Shown piece by piece: positions 37,898-47,051 of a stretch of DNA of 62,035 nt (its first letter is position 1; each line of letters opens with the position of its first letter). The DNA comes from Paenibacillus methanolicus (GTDB lineage: Bacteria; Bacillota; Bacilli; Paenibacillales; Paenibacillaceae): NCBI RefSeq assembly GCF_008124765.1, contig NZ_VNHS01000022.1, forward strand, positions 1 to 62,035, read 5' to 3'. A program made the translations under genes and the position numbers. Below the pieces are notes generated by a model. It saw only the letters and a program-made list of their open reading frames with translations. It did no database searches and was not told the origin of the DNA.

Positions 37898-38521
37898 ATG
37901 AAAGGTATCTTAGGGAAAAAACTCGGCATGACGCAAGTGTTTACGCCTGAAGGCAACGTAATCCCGGTAACGGTAATCGAAGCTGGCCCGAACGTCGTCC
38001 TGCAAAAGAAAGACCAAGAGAACGATGGCTACGAAGCGATCCAACTCGGCTTCTCCGATAAGAAAGAGAAGAATGCTACAAAACCGGCTATCGGCCATGC
38101 AAAAAAGGCTGGTACGGCTCCTAAGCGCTACGTTCGCGAAATTCGCGGAATTAATCTCGGTGAGTATGAAGTTGGCCAAGTGATTAAGGCTGATCTGTTC
38201 ACAGAGGGCGAATTTGTTGACGTAACGGCAGTATCCAAAGGTAAAGGCTTCCAAGGTAACATCAAACGTTGGGGTCAAAGCCGCGGTCCTATGGCGCACG
38301 GTTCGCGTTACCACCGTGGTCCTGGTTCGATGGGTTCGATCCAAGCGAACCGCGTTCCTAAAGGTAAACACCTTCCAGGCCACATGGGTCACGAAACAGT
38401 TACCATTCAGAACCTGCAAGTTGTACGCGTTGACGCTGAGCGTAACGTACTCCTCGTAAAAGGTTCCGTACCAGGCCCTAAAAACAGCTTGGTTAGAGTG
38501 AAAATCACGGTTAAGAAATAA
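37898..38521 (+). CDS. rplC: Ribosomal protein L3
   Basis: L3 (207 residues) reaches into the peptidyl-transferase centre with its long loop (KRWGQSRGPMAHGSRYHRGP near 127). The start MKGILGKKLGMTQVF is standard. It has 37 bases to rpsJ and 27 to rplD, all in one transcript. Confidence 0.97.
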   Translation: MKGILGKKLGMTQVFTPEGNVIPVTVIEAGPNVVLQKKDQENDGYEAIQLGFSDKKEKNATKPAIGHAKKAGTAPKRYVREIRGINLGEYEVGQVIKADLFTEGEFVDVTAVSKGKGFQGNIKRWGQSRGPMAHGSRYHRGPGSMGSIQANRVPKGKHLPGHMGHETVTIQNLQVVRVDAERNVLLVKGSVPGPKNSLVRVKITVKK

Positions 38522-38548
38522 TCGTTCTAAAGAAAGGAGGAACTAGCA

Positions 38549-39172
38549 ATGCCAACAGTAGAAGTATTGAATGTGAGCGGCTCTAAGGTGGGCGAGCTCG
38601 AGCTGGCAGAAGGCGTATTCGGTATCCAACCGAACGTACATGTTCTACACAGCGCTGTTCTGCTGCAACAAGCTGCTGAACGTCAAGGAACACATAAGAC
38701 GAAAGGACGCTCCGAAGTTCGTGGCGGCGGCCGTAAACCTTGGAAACAAAAAGGTACGGGTCGTGCACGTCAAGGTAGCATTCGTTCGCCGCAATGGGTT
38801 GGCGGCGGTACTGTATTTGGCCCGGTGCCACGTAATTACGGCTTCAAGCTTCCTAAGAAAGTTCGCCGTCTGGCGATTAAATCCGCTCTCTCTTCCAAAG
38901 TGATTGCGAACGACATCATCGTTTTGGATCAACTTACGCTGGCTTCGCCGAAGACGAAAGAATTCGCAGCCATCCTGAACAACCTGAAAGTTGCACGCAA
39001 GGCGCTTGTTGTAACGGCTAACTACGAAGATAACGTAGCATTGTCCGCACGCAACATCCCAGGCGTTAAATTTGTAGCGGCTGAAGGCATTAACGTTCTG
39101 GACGTACTGGTTCACGATAAGCTCATCATCACTAAAGAGGCTGTAGCGAAAGTACAGGAGGTGCTTGCGTAA
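38549..39172 (+). CDS. rplD: Ribosomal protein L4
   Basis: L4 (207 residues) lines the peptide exit tunnel. The tunnel loop GGGRKPWKQKGTGRARQGS near 64-82 is intact, with no macrolide-type change evident. In Escherichia coli L4 represses the S10 operon, but this is not established in Bacillota. Its stop overlaps the rplW start (TAATG). Confidence 0.97.
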   Translation: MPTVEVLNVSGSKVGELELAEGVFGIQPNVHVLHSAVLLQQAAERQGTHKTKGRSEVRGGGRKPWKQKGTGRARQGSIRSPQWVGGGTVFGPVPRNYGFKLPKKVRRLAIKSALSSKVIANDIIVLDQLTLASPKTKEFAAILNNLKVARKALVVTANYEDNVALSARNIPGVKFVAAEGINVLDVLVHDKLIITKEAVAKVQEVLA

Positions 39173-39462
39173 TGAAGGATCCACGCGATATTATCAAGCG
39201 CCCGATTATTACGGAGCAAACTAGCGACTTTATGGCGAATAAGCGTTACGTCTTCGAGGTTGATATCCGCGCGAACAAAACGGAAATCAAAGAAGCCGTT
39301 CAACAAATTTTCAAAGTAAAAGTCTCGAGCGTTAACACGTTGCGCATGCCGGCTAAACCGAAGCGTTATGGCCGCCACAGCGGATATACGTCCGAATGGA
39401 AAAAAGCGATCGTTCAACTGTCCGCGGACAGCAACGAGCTTGAGTTTTTTGAATCGGTATAA
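39172..39462 (+). CDS. rplW: Ribosomal protein L23
   Basis: L23 (96 residues) is at the tunnel exit and is the docking site for trigger factor and SRP. The pattern DIIKRPIITEQTSDFMANKRYVF at the start (read in two parts: DIIKRPIITEQTS and NKRYVF) and PKRYGRHSGYTSEWKKA are typical. ATG overlaps the rplD stop, indicating coupled translation. Confidence 0.96.
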   Translation: MKDPRDIIKRPIITEQTSDFMANKRYVFEVDIRANKTEIKEAVQQIFKVKVSSVNTLRMPAKPKRYGRHSGYTSEWKKAIVQLSADSNELEFFESV

Positions 39463-39531
39463 GGAACTGGGCGGAGCGTTTAACGCATCGGCCGCCTAGC
39501 CCCTTAAGACAACGGTAAGGAGGGAATCGAA

Positions 39532-40362
39532 GTGCCAGTTAAGAAGTATAAACCGACTTCCCCGGCCCGCCGTGCAATGTCCGTCTCGACGTTCGAAGAG
39601 ATTACGACAAGCACACCGGAGAAATCGCTTCTTGCGCCGCTTTTCAAAAAAGCAGGCCGCAATAACCAAGGCAAAATCACGGTTCGCCATCATGGTGGCG
39701 GCCACAAACGTAAATACCGGATTATCGACTTCAAACGTAACAAGGACGGCATCGTAGGTAACGTCGCGACGATCGAATATGATCCGAACCGTACGTCCAA
39801 TATCGCGCTGATCCACTATGTGGATGGCGAGAAACGCTACATCATCGCTCCTAAAGGTTTGAAAGTTGGCGATCAAATCGTATCCGGCGTAGGTGCTGAT
39901 ATCAAAATCGGCAACACGCTTCCACTGGAAAACATTCCGGTTGGTACGGTTATTCACAACATCGAACTGAAACCTGGTAAAGGTGGTCAGCTGGTTCGTG
40001 CAGCTGGTACGGAAGCTCAGCTTCTTGGTAAAGAATCCGAGTACGTATCGATCCGTCTTTCCTCCGGCGAAGTTCGTCGCATTCTGAAGAAGTGCCGCGC
40101 AACAATCGGTTCTGTTGGCAACGAAGATCACGAACTCGTGAAAATCGGTAAAGCCGGCCGTTCCCGTTGGTTGGGCAAACGTCCTGAAGTTCGCGGCGTC
40201 GTCATGAACCCGAACGATCACCCACACGGTGGTGGCGAAGGCCGTGCACCTATCGGACGCAAATCGCCTATGTCCCCTTGGGGCAAACCGACTCTCGGTT
40301 ACAAAACACGCAAGAAGAAAAAAGCATCGAGCCAATACATTATTCGTCGTCGCACGAAATAA
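39532..40362 (+). CDS. rplB: Ribosomal protein L2
   Basis: L2 (276 residues) is needed for subunit association and peptidyl transfer. The conserved C-terminal block VMNPNDHPHGGGEGRAPIG with the key histidine is present near 223. GTG start with TAAGGAGGG upstream. A 69-base spacer separates it from rplW. Confidence 0.97.
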   Translation: MPVKKYKPTSPARRAMSVSTFEEITTSTPEKSLLAPLFKKAGRNNQGKITVRHHGGGHKRKYRIIDFKRNKDGIVGNVATIEYDPNRTSNIALIHYVDGEKRYIIAPKGLKVGDQIVSGVGADIKIGNTLPLENIPVGTVIHNIELKPGKGGQLVRAAGTEAQLLGKESEYVSIRLSSGEVRRILKKCRATIGSVGNEDHELVKIGKAGRSRWLGKRPEVRGVVMNPNDHPHGGGEGRAPIGRKSPMSPWGKPTLGYKTRKKKKASSQYIIRRRTK

Positions 40363-40426
40363 TCATTGCTTTGAAGCTGCCGCGTGACGCAGGTTACGCA
40401 ATCGTCTCTTGAAGGGAGGACAAACC

Positions 40427-40708
40427 ATGGGTCGCAGTTTGAAGAAAGGTCCGTTTATCGACGGCTACCTGCTCAAAAAAGTTGAGGTTCTCAACGAAAC
40501 AAACAAGAAAGTTGTTGTAAAGACTTGGTCCCGTCGTTCGACGATTTTCCCGCAATTCATCGGACACACGTTCGCGGTTTATGATGGTCGTAAACACGTG
40601 CCGGTTTATGTGACGGAAGATATGGTTGGCCACAAACTCGGTGAGTTCGCGCCAACGCGTTCGTACAAAGGCCACGGCAACGACGACAAGAAAACGGGCC
40701 GTCGTTAA
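40427..40708 (+). CDS. rpsS: Ribosomal protein S19
   Basis: S19 (93 residues) is in the 30S head near the A site. MGRSLKKGPFIDGYLLKK and the end GEFAPTRSYKGHGNDDK are standard. A frame extension to 40409 would put the ribosome-binding site GAAGGGAGG inside the gene, so ATG 40427 is used. Confidence 0.97.
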   Translation: MGRSLKKGPFIDGYLLKKVEVLNETNKKVVVKTWSRRSTIFPQFIGHTFAVYDGRKHVPVYVTEDMVGHKLGEFAPTRSYKGHGNDDKKTGRR

Positions 40709-40755
40709 TCGGCAGCCCTCTACTTAAGTTTTGATGAACGAGAGGAGGTCCTACC

Positions 40756-41091
40756 ATGTCACAAGCTAAAGCGCATGCTAACAACGTACGCATTGCACCG
40801 CGCAAAGCCCAACTCGTTGTTGACTTGATTCGCGGCAAGAAAGTCGGCGAGGCGATCGCAATTCTGCGTCACACGCCGAAGGCTGCTTCCCCAATCGTTG
40901 AGAAGCTGCTGAACTCCGCAATCGCTAACGCTGAGCACAACTACCAGCTGGACGCGAACAAATTGGTTGTCGAGCAAGTGTTCGTAAACCAAGGTCCTAC
41001 GATGAAACGTTTCCGTCCGCGCGCTATGGGTCGTGCTAGCCGGATCAACAAAAGAACTAGCCACATTACACTAGTGGTATCCGAAAAATAA
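40756..41091 (+). CDS. rplV: Ribosomal protein L22
   Basis: L22 (111 residues) has a long beta-hairpin in the exit tunnel, seen as GPTMKRFRPRAMGRAS near 84-99, without an insertion or deletion of the macrolide-resistance kind. AGAGGAGGTC precedes the ATG; rpsC follows after 13 bases. Confidence 0.97.
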   Translation: MSQAKAHANNVRIAPRKAQLVVDLIRGKKVGEAIAILRHTPKAASPIVEKLLNSAIANAEHNYQLDANKLVVEQVFVNQGPTMKRFRPRAMGRASRINKRTSHITLVVSEK

Positions 41092-41104
41092 GGAGGGAAA
41101 ACGT

Positions 41105-41773
41105 GTGGGTCAAAAGGTAAATCCCGTCGGTCTTCGTATCGGTGTTATCCGTGACTGGGAATCCAAATGGTACGCAGGCAAGGACTTCGGCGATCTGCTC
41201 ATGGAAGACGTAAAAATCCGTGAGTACCTGAAGAACAAACTGAAAGACGCAGCTGTATCCCGCTTTGAAATCGAGCGCGCAGCTAACCGCGTTAACGTAA
41301 CGATTCATACTGCGAAACCGGGTATGGTAATCGGTAAAGGCGGTTCCGAGGTTGAGAACCTGCGCACGGAACTTGCTAAAATCTCCAAAGGCAAAAAGAT
41401 TCACATAAACATTTCCGAGATCAAACATCCGGAACTTGATGCGATTCTCGTAGCTGAAAGCATTGCACAACAACTTGAGCGTCGTATTTCGTTCCGTCGC
41501 GCGATGAAACAATCGATTCAACGGACGATCCGCTCGGGTGCAAAAGGGATCAAAACATCGGTCAGCGGTCGTCTGGGCGGTGCGGAGATCGCACGTACGG
41601 AAGGTTACAGCGAAGGTACAGTACCGCTTCATACGCTGCGCGCAGATATCGACTACGGCACAGCAGAAGCGCATACGACTTACGGCCGAATTGGCGTAAA
41701 AGTATGGATCTATCGCGGTGAAATCCTTCCGTCGAAGAAGAAAGCAGCAGCTCCCCAGGAAGGAGGCAACTAA
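41105..41773 (+). CDS. rpsC: Ribosomal protein S3
   Basis: S3 (222 residues) guards the mRNA entry channel. The KH domain signature PGMVIGKGGSEVENLR is near 73, and the C-terminal domain with GRLGGAEIARTE near 155 is present. GTG start after AAGGAGGG. Only three bases separate it from rplP. Confidence 0.97.
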   Translation: MGQKVNPVGLRIGVIRDWESKWYAGKDFGDLLMEDVKIREYLKNKLKDAAVSRFEIERAANRVNVTIHTAKPGMVIGKGGSEVENLRTELAKISKGKKIHINISEIKHPELDAILVAESIAQQLERRISFRRAMKQSIQRTIRSGAKGIKTSVSGRLGGAEIARTEGYSEGTVPLHTLRADIDYGTAEAHTTYGRIGVKVWIYRGEILPSKKKAAAPQEGGN

Positions 41774-41776
41774 ACC

Positions 41777-42211
41777 ATGTTGGTACCAAAACGCGTCAAA
41801 CACCGTAAACAGCAACGCGGTAACATGAGAGGTCGCGCTAAAGGCGGCACTGAAGTAGCCTTCGGCGAATACGGCCTGCAAGCAATGGAACCAGGCTGGA
41901 TCACGAACCGCCAAATCGAATCCGCTCGTATCGCAATGACACGTTACATCCGTCGTGGCGGTAAAGTTTGGATCAAAATCTTCCCACATAAACCAATCAC
42001 TCAAAAGCCTCTCGAAGTGCGGATGGGTAGCGGTAAAGGTAACGTGGAGAAGTGGGTTTCCGTCGTAAAACCAGGCAAGATCATGTTCGAACTTGCTGGC
42101 GTATCCGAGGAAATCGCACGTGAAGCAATGCGTCTTGCTGCTCACAAACTCCCGGTAAAAACGAAGTTCGTGAAACGCGAAGAAGTGGGTGGTGAAGCAA
42201 ATGAAAGCTAG
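41777..42211 (+). CDS. rplP: Ribosomal protein L16
   Basis: L16 (144 residues) helps position tRNA in the A site. MLVPKRVKHRKQQRGNMRG and the region RMGSGKGNVEKWVSVVKPG near 77-95 are standard. The ribosome-binding site GGAAGGAGG lies inside the end of rpsC. Its 3' end overlaps rpmC by 11 bases. Confidence 0.97.
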   Translation: MLVPKRVKHRKQQRGNMRGRAKGGTEVAFGEYGLQAMEPGWITNRQIESARIAMTRYIRRGGKVWIKIFPHKPITQKPLEVRMGSGKGNVEKWVSVVKPGKIMFELAGVSEEIAREAMRLAAHKLPVKTKFVKREEVGGEANES

Positions 42212-42401
42212 TGAATTTCGCAACCTGACCTCTGCTGAGATCGAACAAAAAGTCGCTGGTTTTAAAGAAGAGCTCTTCAACCTTCGTTTTCAATTGGCCA
42301 CCGGTCAACTGGATAACCCGCAGCGCATCAGCGCCGTACGCAAGGAAATTGCTCGTGCTAAAACCGTTCTGCGTGAAAGAGAACTTGGAATCACCAGCTA
42401 A
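42201..42401 (+). CDS. rpmC: Ribosomal protein L29
   Basis: L29 (66 residues) is a two-helix protein near the tunnel exit. MKASEFRNLTSAEIEQKV and FQLATGQLDNPQRI are typical. ATG 42201 overlaps the rplP stop region and has GGGTGGTGA before it; the upstream GTG 42189 is not needed. Confidence 0.95.
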   Translation: MKASEFRNLTSAEIEQKVAGFKEELFNLRFQLATGQLDNPQRISAVRKEIARAKTVLRERELGITS

Positions 42402-42453
42402 GGGTGAATTCTTGAGTGAAAATAGCGTGACCGCCTAAGGAAGGAGGAAGAAC

Positions 42454-42717
42454 ATGAGCGAACGTAATGCCCGCAAAGTTCAGGTCGGTAAAGTAGTTAG
42501 TGACAAAATGGACAAAACGATCGTAGTTGCTGTTGAGACATACAAAAAACACGATCTGTACCATAAACGCATTAAGTACACAAAGAAATTCAAAGCGCAT
42601 GACGAGAATAACCAAGCTAAAATTGGTGACACGGTGAAAATCATGGAAACTCGTCCGCTTTCGAAAGACAAACGGTTCCGTCTGGTCGAAATCGTTGAAG
42701 AAGCAGTAGTTCTTTAA
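42454..42717 (+). CDS. rpsQ: Ribosomal protein S17
   Basis: S17 (87 residues) is an OB-fold early-assembly protein of the 30S body. The GKVVSDKMDKTIVVAVE and ETRPLSKDKRFRLVEI blocks are standard. GGAAGGAGGAAG precedes the ATG. It lies between rpmC and rplN, the usual Bacillales order. Confidence 0.97.
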   Translation: MSERNARKVQVGKVVSDKMDKTIVVAVETYKKHDLYHKRIKYTKKFKAHDENNQAKIGDTVKIMETRPLSKDKRFRLVEIVEEAVVL

Positions 42718-42759
42718 GTTGCTTATTGTTAAGCATTTTCCCGAAAGGAGGACGTTAAA

Positions 42760-43128
42760 ATGATTCAACCATTTACGCGTTTGGCTGTCGCTGACAACTC
42801 CGGTGCGAAGGAACTGATGTGTATCCGTGTACTGGGTGGTACGGGACGTCGTGTAGGCCATATCGGCGATCTGATCGTTTGCTCCGTCAAACAAGCAACA
42901 CCTGGCGGCGTTGTCAAAAAGGGCGACGTAGTTAAGGCGGTTATCGTTCGTACGAAGCGTGCGGTACGTCGTAAAGACGGTTCGTACATTGCGTTCGACG
43001 AGAATGCAGCCGTAATCGTTAAAGAAGATAAGAGCCCACGTGGTACTCGTATTTTCGGACCAGTTGCCCGCGAGCTTCGCGATCGCGACTTCATGAAAAT
43101 CGTATCCCTTGCTCCGGAAGTTATCTAA
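42760..43128 (+). CDS. rplN: Ribosomal protein L14
   Basis: L14 (122 residues) forms an intersubunit bridge and is the RsfS silencing-factor site. MIQPFTRLAVADNSGAKELM and GTRIFGPVARELRDRDFMK are intact. AAGGAGGAC precedes the ATG. Confidence 0.97.
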   Translation: MIQPFTRLAVADNSGAKELMCIRVLGGTGRRVGHIGDLIVCSVKQATPGGVVKKGDVVKAVIVRTKRAVRRKDGSYIAFDENAAVIVKEDKSPRGTRIFGPVARELRDRDFMKIVSLAPEVI

Positions 43129-43176
43129 TAGCACGAATTAAGCTTGCTGAAGGCAAGCATGCAGGAGGTGTAACTC

Positions 43177-43530
43177 ATGCCACGTTTGAAAAAAGTGTTG
43201 GAATCCCACAACAATAAACTGCACGTGAAAAAAGACGATACCGTTATCGTCATCACGGGTAAAGACAAAGGCAAAAAAGGCCGCGTCATCGCAGCTTATC
43301 CACGTGAGAACCGTGTACTCGTTGAAGGCGTTAATCTGGTGAAGAAACACTCGCGTCCGTCCCAAGCGAATCCGCAAGGCGGTATTATCGAGCAAGAAGC
43401 ACCGATCCACGTATCGAACGTTATGCACGTTGATCCGAAGAGCGGCAAAGTAACCCGTATCGGTTACAAAGTGCTCGAGAACGGCAAAAAAGTCCGCGTA
43501 GCGAAAGCTTCCGGCGAGATCATCGACTAA
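43177..43530 (+). CDS. rplX: Ribosomal protein L24
   Basis: L24 (117 residues) is a KOW-domain assembly initiator of the 50S subunit. The KOW motif DTVIVITGKDKGKKGRVI is near residues 21-38. CAGGAGGTG precedes the ATG. It is somewhat longer at both ends than the minimal family length, without an added domain. Confidence 0.97.
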   Translation: MPRLKKVLESHNNKLHVKKDDTVIVITGKDKGKKGRVIAAYPRENRVLVEGVNLVKKHSRPSQANPQGGIIEQEAPIHVSNVMHVDPKSGKVTRIGYKVLENGKKVRVAKASGEIID

Positions 43531-43563
43531 TTGATCGCTTAAAGAAAGGAGGACCACTTTAAG

Positions 43564-44106
43564 ATGGCAATCAGAATGAAAGAGCGTTACCTGAACGACA
43601 TCACTCCTGCTCTCATGCAGAAGTTCAACTATACAACGGTTATGCAAGTGCCGAAGATTGAGAAAGTCGTTATCAACATGGGTGTTGGTGAGGCAGTTTC
43701 GAACTCCAAAGTACTTGACGTAGCAGTTGAAGACCTTCGTCTAATCTCCGGTCAAAAACCGGTCATCACCCGTGCAAAGAAATCGATCGCAGGCTTTAAG
43801 CTTCGCGAGAACATGCCAATCGGGGTTAAAGTAACGCTGCGCGGCGAGCGCATGTACTACTTCCTCGACAAACTATTTAACGTTTCGCTTCCACGCGTTC
43901 GCGACTTCCGCGGCGTATCGACGAAAGCGTTCGACGGTCGCGGCAATTACACGCTTGGCCTTAAAGAACAACTGATCTTCCCAGAGATCGAGTACGATAA
44001 GGTTGACAAAGTACGCGGTATGGACGTCGTCATCGTCACGACGGCAAAAACGGACGAAGAAGCTCGTGAGCTGCTGACCCAAATGGGCATGCCGTTTGCG
44101 AAGTAA
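43564..44106 (+). CDS. rplE: Ribosomal protein L5
   Basis: L5 (180 residues) binds 5S rRNA in the central protuberance. The blocks KIEKVVINMGVGEA near 31 and the C-terminal GMDVVIVTTAKTDEEARELL are standard. AAGGAGGAC precedes the ATG. rpsN follows after 22 bases. Confidence 0.97.
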   Translation: MAIRMKERYLNDITPALMQKFNYTTVMQVPKIEKVVINMGVGEAVSNSKVLDVAVEDLRLISGQKPVITRAKKSIAGFKLRENMPIGVKVTLRGERMYYFLDKLFNVSLPRVRDFRGVSTKAFDGRGNYTLGLKEQLIFPEIEYDKVDKVRGMDVVIVTTAKTDEEARELLTQMGMPFAK

Positions 44107-44128
44107 TCCACAGGAGGTGTAATACCAA

Positions 44129-44314
44129 GTGGCAAAAACTTCGATGAAAGTGAAGCAGCAACGTACCCCTAAATTCAAAGTGCGTGCTTACACGCGCTGC
44201 GAGCGTTGCGGCCGTCCACATTCCGTTTTGCAAAAGTTTAAAATTTGCCGGATTTGTTTCCGTGAATTAGCATACAAAGGCCAGATCCCTGGCGTTAAAA
44301 AAGCAAGCTGGTAA
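44129..44314 (+). CDS. rpsN: Ribosomal protein S14, zinc-binding (type Z)
   Basis: S14 (61 residues) is the short zinc form with two CXXC pairs (CERCGRP near 24 and CRICFRE near 40). GTG start after AGGAGGTG. The longer cysteine-free alternative used during zinc starvation in Bacillus is not in this window. Confidence 0.96.
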   Translation: MAKTSMKVKQQRTPKFKVRAYTRCERCGRPHSVLQKFKICRICFRELAYKGQIPGVKKASW

Positions 44315-44344
44315 TCAGCCTAGTACGGGAAGGAGGTACAATCA

Positions 44345-44743
44345 ATGGTTATGTCTGATCCAATCGCAGATATGCTGACACGTATTCGTAACGCGAATGT
44401 TGTCCGTCACGAAACTGTGGAAATGCCGGCTTCGAAGGTTAAGAAGCAAATCGCCGAGATCTTGAAGCGCGAGGGCTTTATCCGCGATGCCGAGTATATC
44501 GAAGATAACAAACAAGGGATTATCCGTATTTTTCTGAAATACGGCGCTAACCAAGAGCGCGTAATCACGGGGCTGAAACGTATCAGCAAACCGGGTCTGC
44601 GTGTTTACACGAAAAGCAACGAAGTTCCTCGTGTCCTTGGCGGTTTGGGAGTAGCAATCATTTCTACGTCCCAAGGCGTTATGACCGACAAAGAAGCTCG
44701 CCAAGTGAAATCCGGCGGCGAAGTTCTCTGCTACGTTTGGTAA
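44345..44743 (+). CDS. rpsH: Ribosomal protein S8
   Basis: S8 (132 residues) binds helix 21 of 16S rRNA and, in Escherichia coli, represses the spc operon. MSDPIADMLTRIRNANVV and the C-terminal STSQGVMTDKEARQVKSGGE (20 residues) are typical. ATG 44345 is eight bases from GGAGG; ATG 44351 is an alternative two codons later. Confidence 0.96.
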   Translation: MVMSDPIADMLTRIRNANVVRHETVEMPASKVKKQIAEILKREGFIRDAEYIEDNKQGIIRIFLKYGANQERVITGLKRISKPGLRVYTKSNEVPRVLGGLGVAIISTSQGVMTDKEARQVKSGGEVLCYVW

Positions 44744-44773
44744 TTGACTGCACAACGATTGGAGGTGTAACAA

Positions 44774-45316
44774 ATGTCTCGTATTGGCCGCAAACCGATC
44801 CAAGTACCAGGTGGCGTTAACATCGACTTGGACAACAGCGTAATTACAGTTAAAGGACCGAAAGGTACGCTCAGCCGCACGATCCACAAAGACATGAGCG
44901 TGGTGGTTGAAGAGAGCGTCATCAACATCGTTCGTCCTTCCGACAATAAATTGCATCGTTCCCTTCACGGTACGACGCGCAGCGTGATCGCGAACATGGT
45001 GACTGGTGTAACCGATGGTTTCTCCAAAAACCTTGAGCTCGTAGGCGTTGGTTACCGTGCAAGCAAGTCCGGTGACAAGATCGTACTGAACGTTGGTTAC
45101 TCCCATCCGGTAGAAATCACACCGGAAAGCGGAATCGAGTTTGAAGTTCCTTCGAACACGAAAATCACCGTAAAAGGTATCGATAAAGAACTCGTTGGCG
45201 CAACGGCTGCAAAAATCCGTTCCGTACGCGAACCTGAGCCGTATAAAGGCAAAGGTATCAAGTATGAAGGCGAGCGCATCCTTCGTAAAGAAGGTAAAGC
45301 TGGTAAGAAGAAATAA
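44774..45316 (+). CDS. rplF: Ribosomal protein L6
   Basis: L6 (180 residues) lies near the sarcin-ricin loop. It has two similar domains; MSRIGRKPIQVPGGVNI starts the first, and the second ends with EPEPYKGKGIKYEGE near 154. GGAGGTG precedes the ATG. A 69-base spacer leads to rplR. Confidence 0.97.
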   Translation: MSRIGRKPIQVPGGVNIDLDNSVITVKGPKGTLSRTIHKDMSVVVEESVINIVRPSDNKLHRSLHGTTRSVIANMVTGVTDGFSKNLELVGVGYRASKSGDKIVLNVGYSHPVEITPESGIEFEVPSNTKITVKGIDKELVGATAAKIRSVREPEPYKGKGIKYEGERILRKEGKAGKKK

Positions 45317-45385
45317 GAAGCGTCCCTCTTTATGGGCGCTTGACCGGATAGCATCATAATCCATACAAGAAAGGAGTGTCTTCGA

Positions 45386-45751
45386 ATGATCACTAAAGGC
45401 GATAAAAACAAAGCTCGTTTGAAACGTCACCTGCGTGTTCGTAAGAAAATCAGCGGTACGGCTGCACGTCCTCGTCTGTCCGTATTCCGTTCCTCCAAGC
45501 ACATCTACGCTCAATTGATCGACGATGTAGCAGGCGTAACGATCGCTGCGGCATCGACGCTCGACAAAGAAATTGCGGAAATCGGCAACGGTGGCAACGT
45601 GGAAGCAGCTCGCAAAATCGGCGAACTGATCGCGAACCGTGCGAAAGCTAAAGGCGTAGAGAATGTTGTATTCGACCGCGGAGGATACCTGTACCACGGC
45701 CGTATCCAAGCGCTGGCTGATGCAGCTCGCGAAGCTGGTCTTCAATTCTGA
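45386..45751 (+). CDS. rplR: Ribosomal protein L18
   Basis: L18 (121 residues) binds 5S rRNA with L5. RPRLSVFRSSKHIYAQLIDD near 28 and FDRGGYLYHGRIQALADAAR near 96 are standard. AAAGGAGTG precedes the ATG. Confidence 0.97.
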   Translation: MITKGDKNKARLKRHLRVRKKISGTAARPRLSVFRSSKHIYAQLIDDVAGVTIAAASTLDKEIAEIGNGGNVEAARKIGELIANRAKAKGVENVVFDRGGYLYHGRIQALADAAREAGLQF

Positions 45752-45782
45752 TTCACATCACTTATTAAGGAGGTAAGACGAC

Positions 45783-46280
45783 TTGCGTATAGATCCGAAT
45801 GCGTTAGAACTTACTGAAAAAGTAGTTCAAATCAACCGCGTAGCGAAAGTTGTAAAAGGCGGACGCCGTTTCAGCTTCAGCGCGCTTGTAGTTGTCGGTG
45901 ACGGTAAAGGTCATGTCGGCGCAGGCATCGGTAAAGCCGGCGAGGTTCCTGAAGCGATCCGCAAAGGTATCGAAGATGCGAAGAAAAACCTGATCCAGAT
46001 CCCGCTTGTTAACACCACGATTCCTCACCAAGTGCTCGGACATTTCGGCGCAGGACGCGTGCTTCTCAAACCGGCATCTGAAGGTACCGGTGTGATTGCG
46101 GGTGGTCCTGTTCGTGCTGTTCTTGAGCTCGCAGGTGTTGGCGATATTCTGACGAAATCGCTGGGCTCTTCCAACTCCATGAACATGGTTAATGCAACAC
46201 TGGAAGGTCTGTCCCGTCTCAAGCGTGCAGAAGACGTTGCCAAACTGCGTGGAAAAACTGTACAAGAGCTTCGGGGTTAA
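45783..46280 (+). CDS. rpsE: Ribosomal protein S5
   Basis: S5 (165 residues) helps accuracy and mRNA unwinding. The N-terminal double-stranded RNA-binding domain contains RVAKVVKGGRRFSFSALVVV and GDGKGHVGAG near 40; no spectinomycin-type deletion is apparent. TTG start, with AAGGAGGTAAGACGAC upstream. Confidence 0.96.
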   Translation: MRIDPNALELTEKVVQINRVAKVVKGGRRFSFSALVVVGDGKGHVGAGIGKAGEVPEAIRKGIEDAKKNLIQIPLVNTTIPHQVLGHFGAGRVLLKPASEGTGVIAGGPVRAVLELAGVGDILTKSLGSSNSMNMVNATLEGLSRLKRAEDVAKLRGKTVQELRG

Positions 46281-46293
46281 GGAGGGGAATACG

Positions 46294-46479
46294 ATGGCAA
46301 AACTGCAAATCACCCTCGTTCGCAGCCTGATCGGCCGTAACGAGAAGCAACGCGCAACGGTCAACACGCTTGGCCTTCGCAAGCTTCATCAATCGGTTGT
46401 TCATGATGACAGCCCGGCCATTCGCGGCATGGTGAACCATGTAAGCCACTTGATTAAAGTAGAAGAAGTACAAGCATAA
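46294..46479 (+). CDS. rpmD: Ribosomal protein L30
   Basis: L30 (61 residues) is a small 50S protein (MAKLQITLVRSLIGRNEKQR, then GLRKLHQSV). The long frame back to 46192 overlaps rpsE; ATG 46294 has AAGGAGGGG before it. A 131-base spacer with a small hairpin (AAGGCGT/ACGCCTT, 46552-46568) precedes rplO. Confidence 0.96.
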   Translation: MAKLQITLVRSLIGRNEKQRATVNTLGLRKLHQSVVHDDSPAIRGMVNHVSHLIKVEEVQA

Positions 46480-46610
46480 ATAATCGCGTTAGCGATGTTT
46501 GAAGCGATGCTTTTTATGGGAGAGCAGCGCAATAACAATGCAGCTGTACCGAAGGCGTCTAACGCCTTAAGGCAGATTGCGGCGTAAAAATGAAGGAGGT
46601 GCAACGTACG

Positions 46611-47051
46611 ATGAAATTGCATGAGCTGAAACCAGCGGAAGGTTCGCGTAAAGAAGGCTTCCGTAAAGGTCGCGGTATCGGTAGCGGCAACGGTAAAACA
46701 GCAGGTAAGGGCCATAAAGGTCAAAACGCTCGTTCCGGCGGAGGTGTTCGTCCAGGATTCGAGGGTGGTCAAAACCCGTTGTACCGTCGTTTGCCTAAAC
46801 GCGGATTCAACAACCCATTCCGTAAAGAGTATGCGATTGTGAACATCGAAGAGCTGAACAGCTTCGCAGCAGGAACGGAAGTAACGCCTGAACTGCTTCT
46901 GGAGCAAGGTATCGTTAAGAACCCACAGAGCGGAATCAAAGTTTTGGGTAACGGCGAGATCACTGTACAGCTTACGGTGAAAGCAAACAAGTTCTCTCAA
47001 TCTGCGGTAGAGAAAATCCAGGCTGCCGGCGGTAAAACCGAGGTGATCTAA
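46611..47051 (+). CDS. rplO: Ribosomal protein L15
   Basis: L15 (146 residues) is a late-assembly 50S protein. MKLHELKPAEGSRKEGFRKG and the Gly-rich GRGIGSGNGKTAGKGHKGQ extension are standard. ATG 46611 has GAAGGAGGTG upstream; the earlier in-frame ATG 46590 lies before that site. The stop is followed at once by the secY start. Confidence 0.97.
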   Translation: MKLHELKPAEGSRKEGFRKGRGIGSGNGKTAGKGHKGQNARSGGGVRPGFEGGQNPLYRRLPKRGFNNPFRKEYAIVNIEELNSFAAGTEVTPELLLEQGIVKNPQSGIKVLGNGEITVQLTVKANKFSQSAVEKIQAAGGKTEVI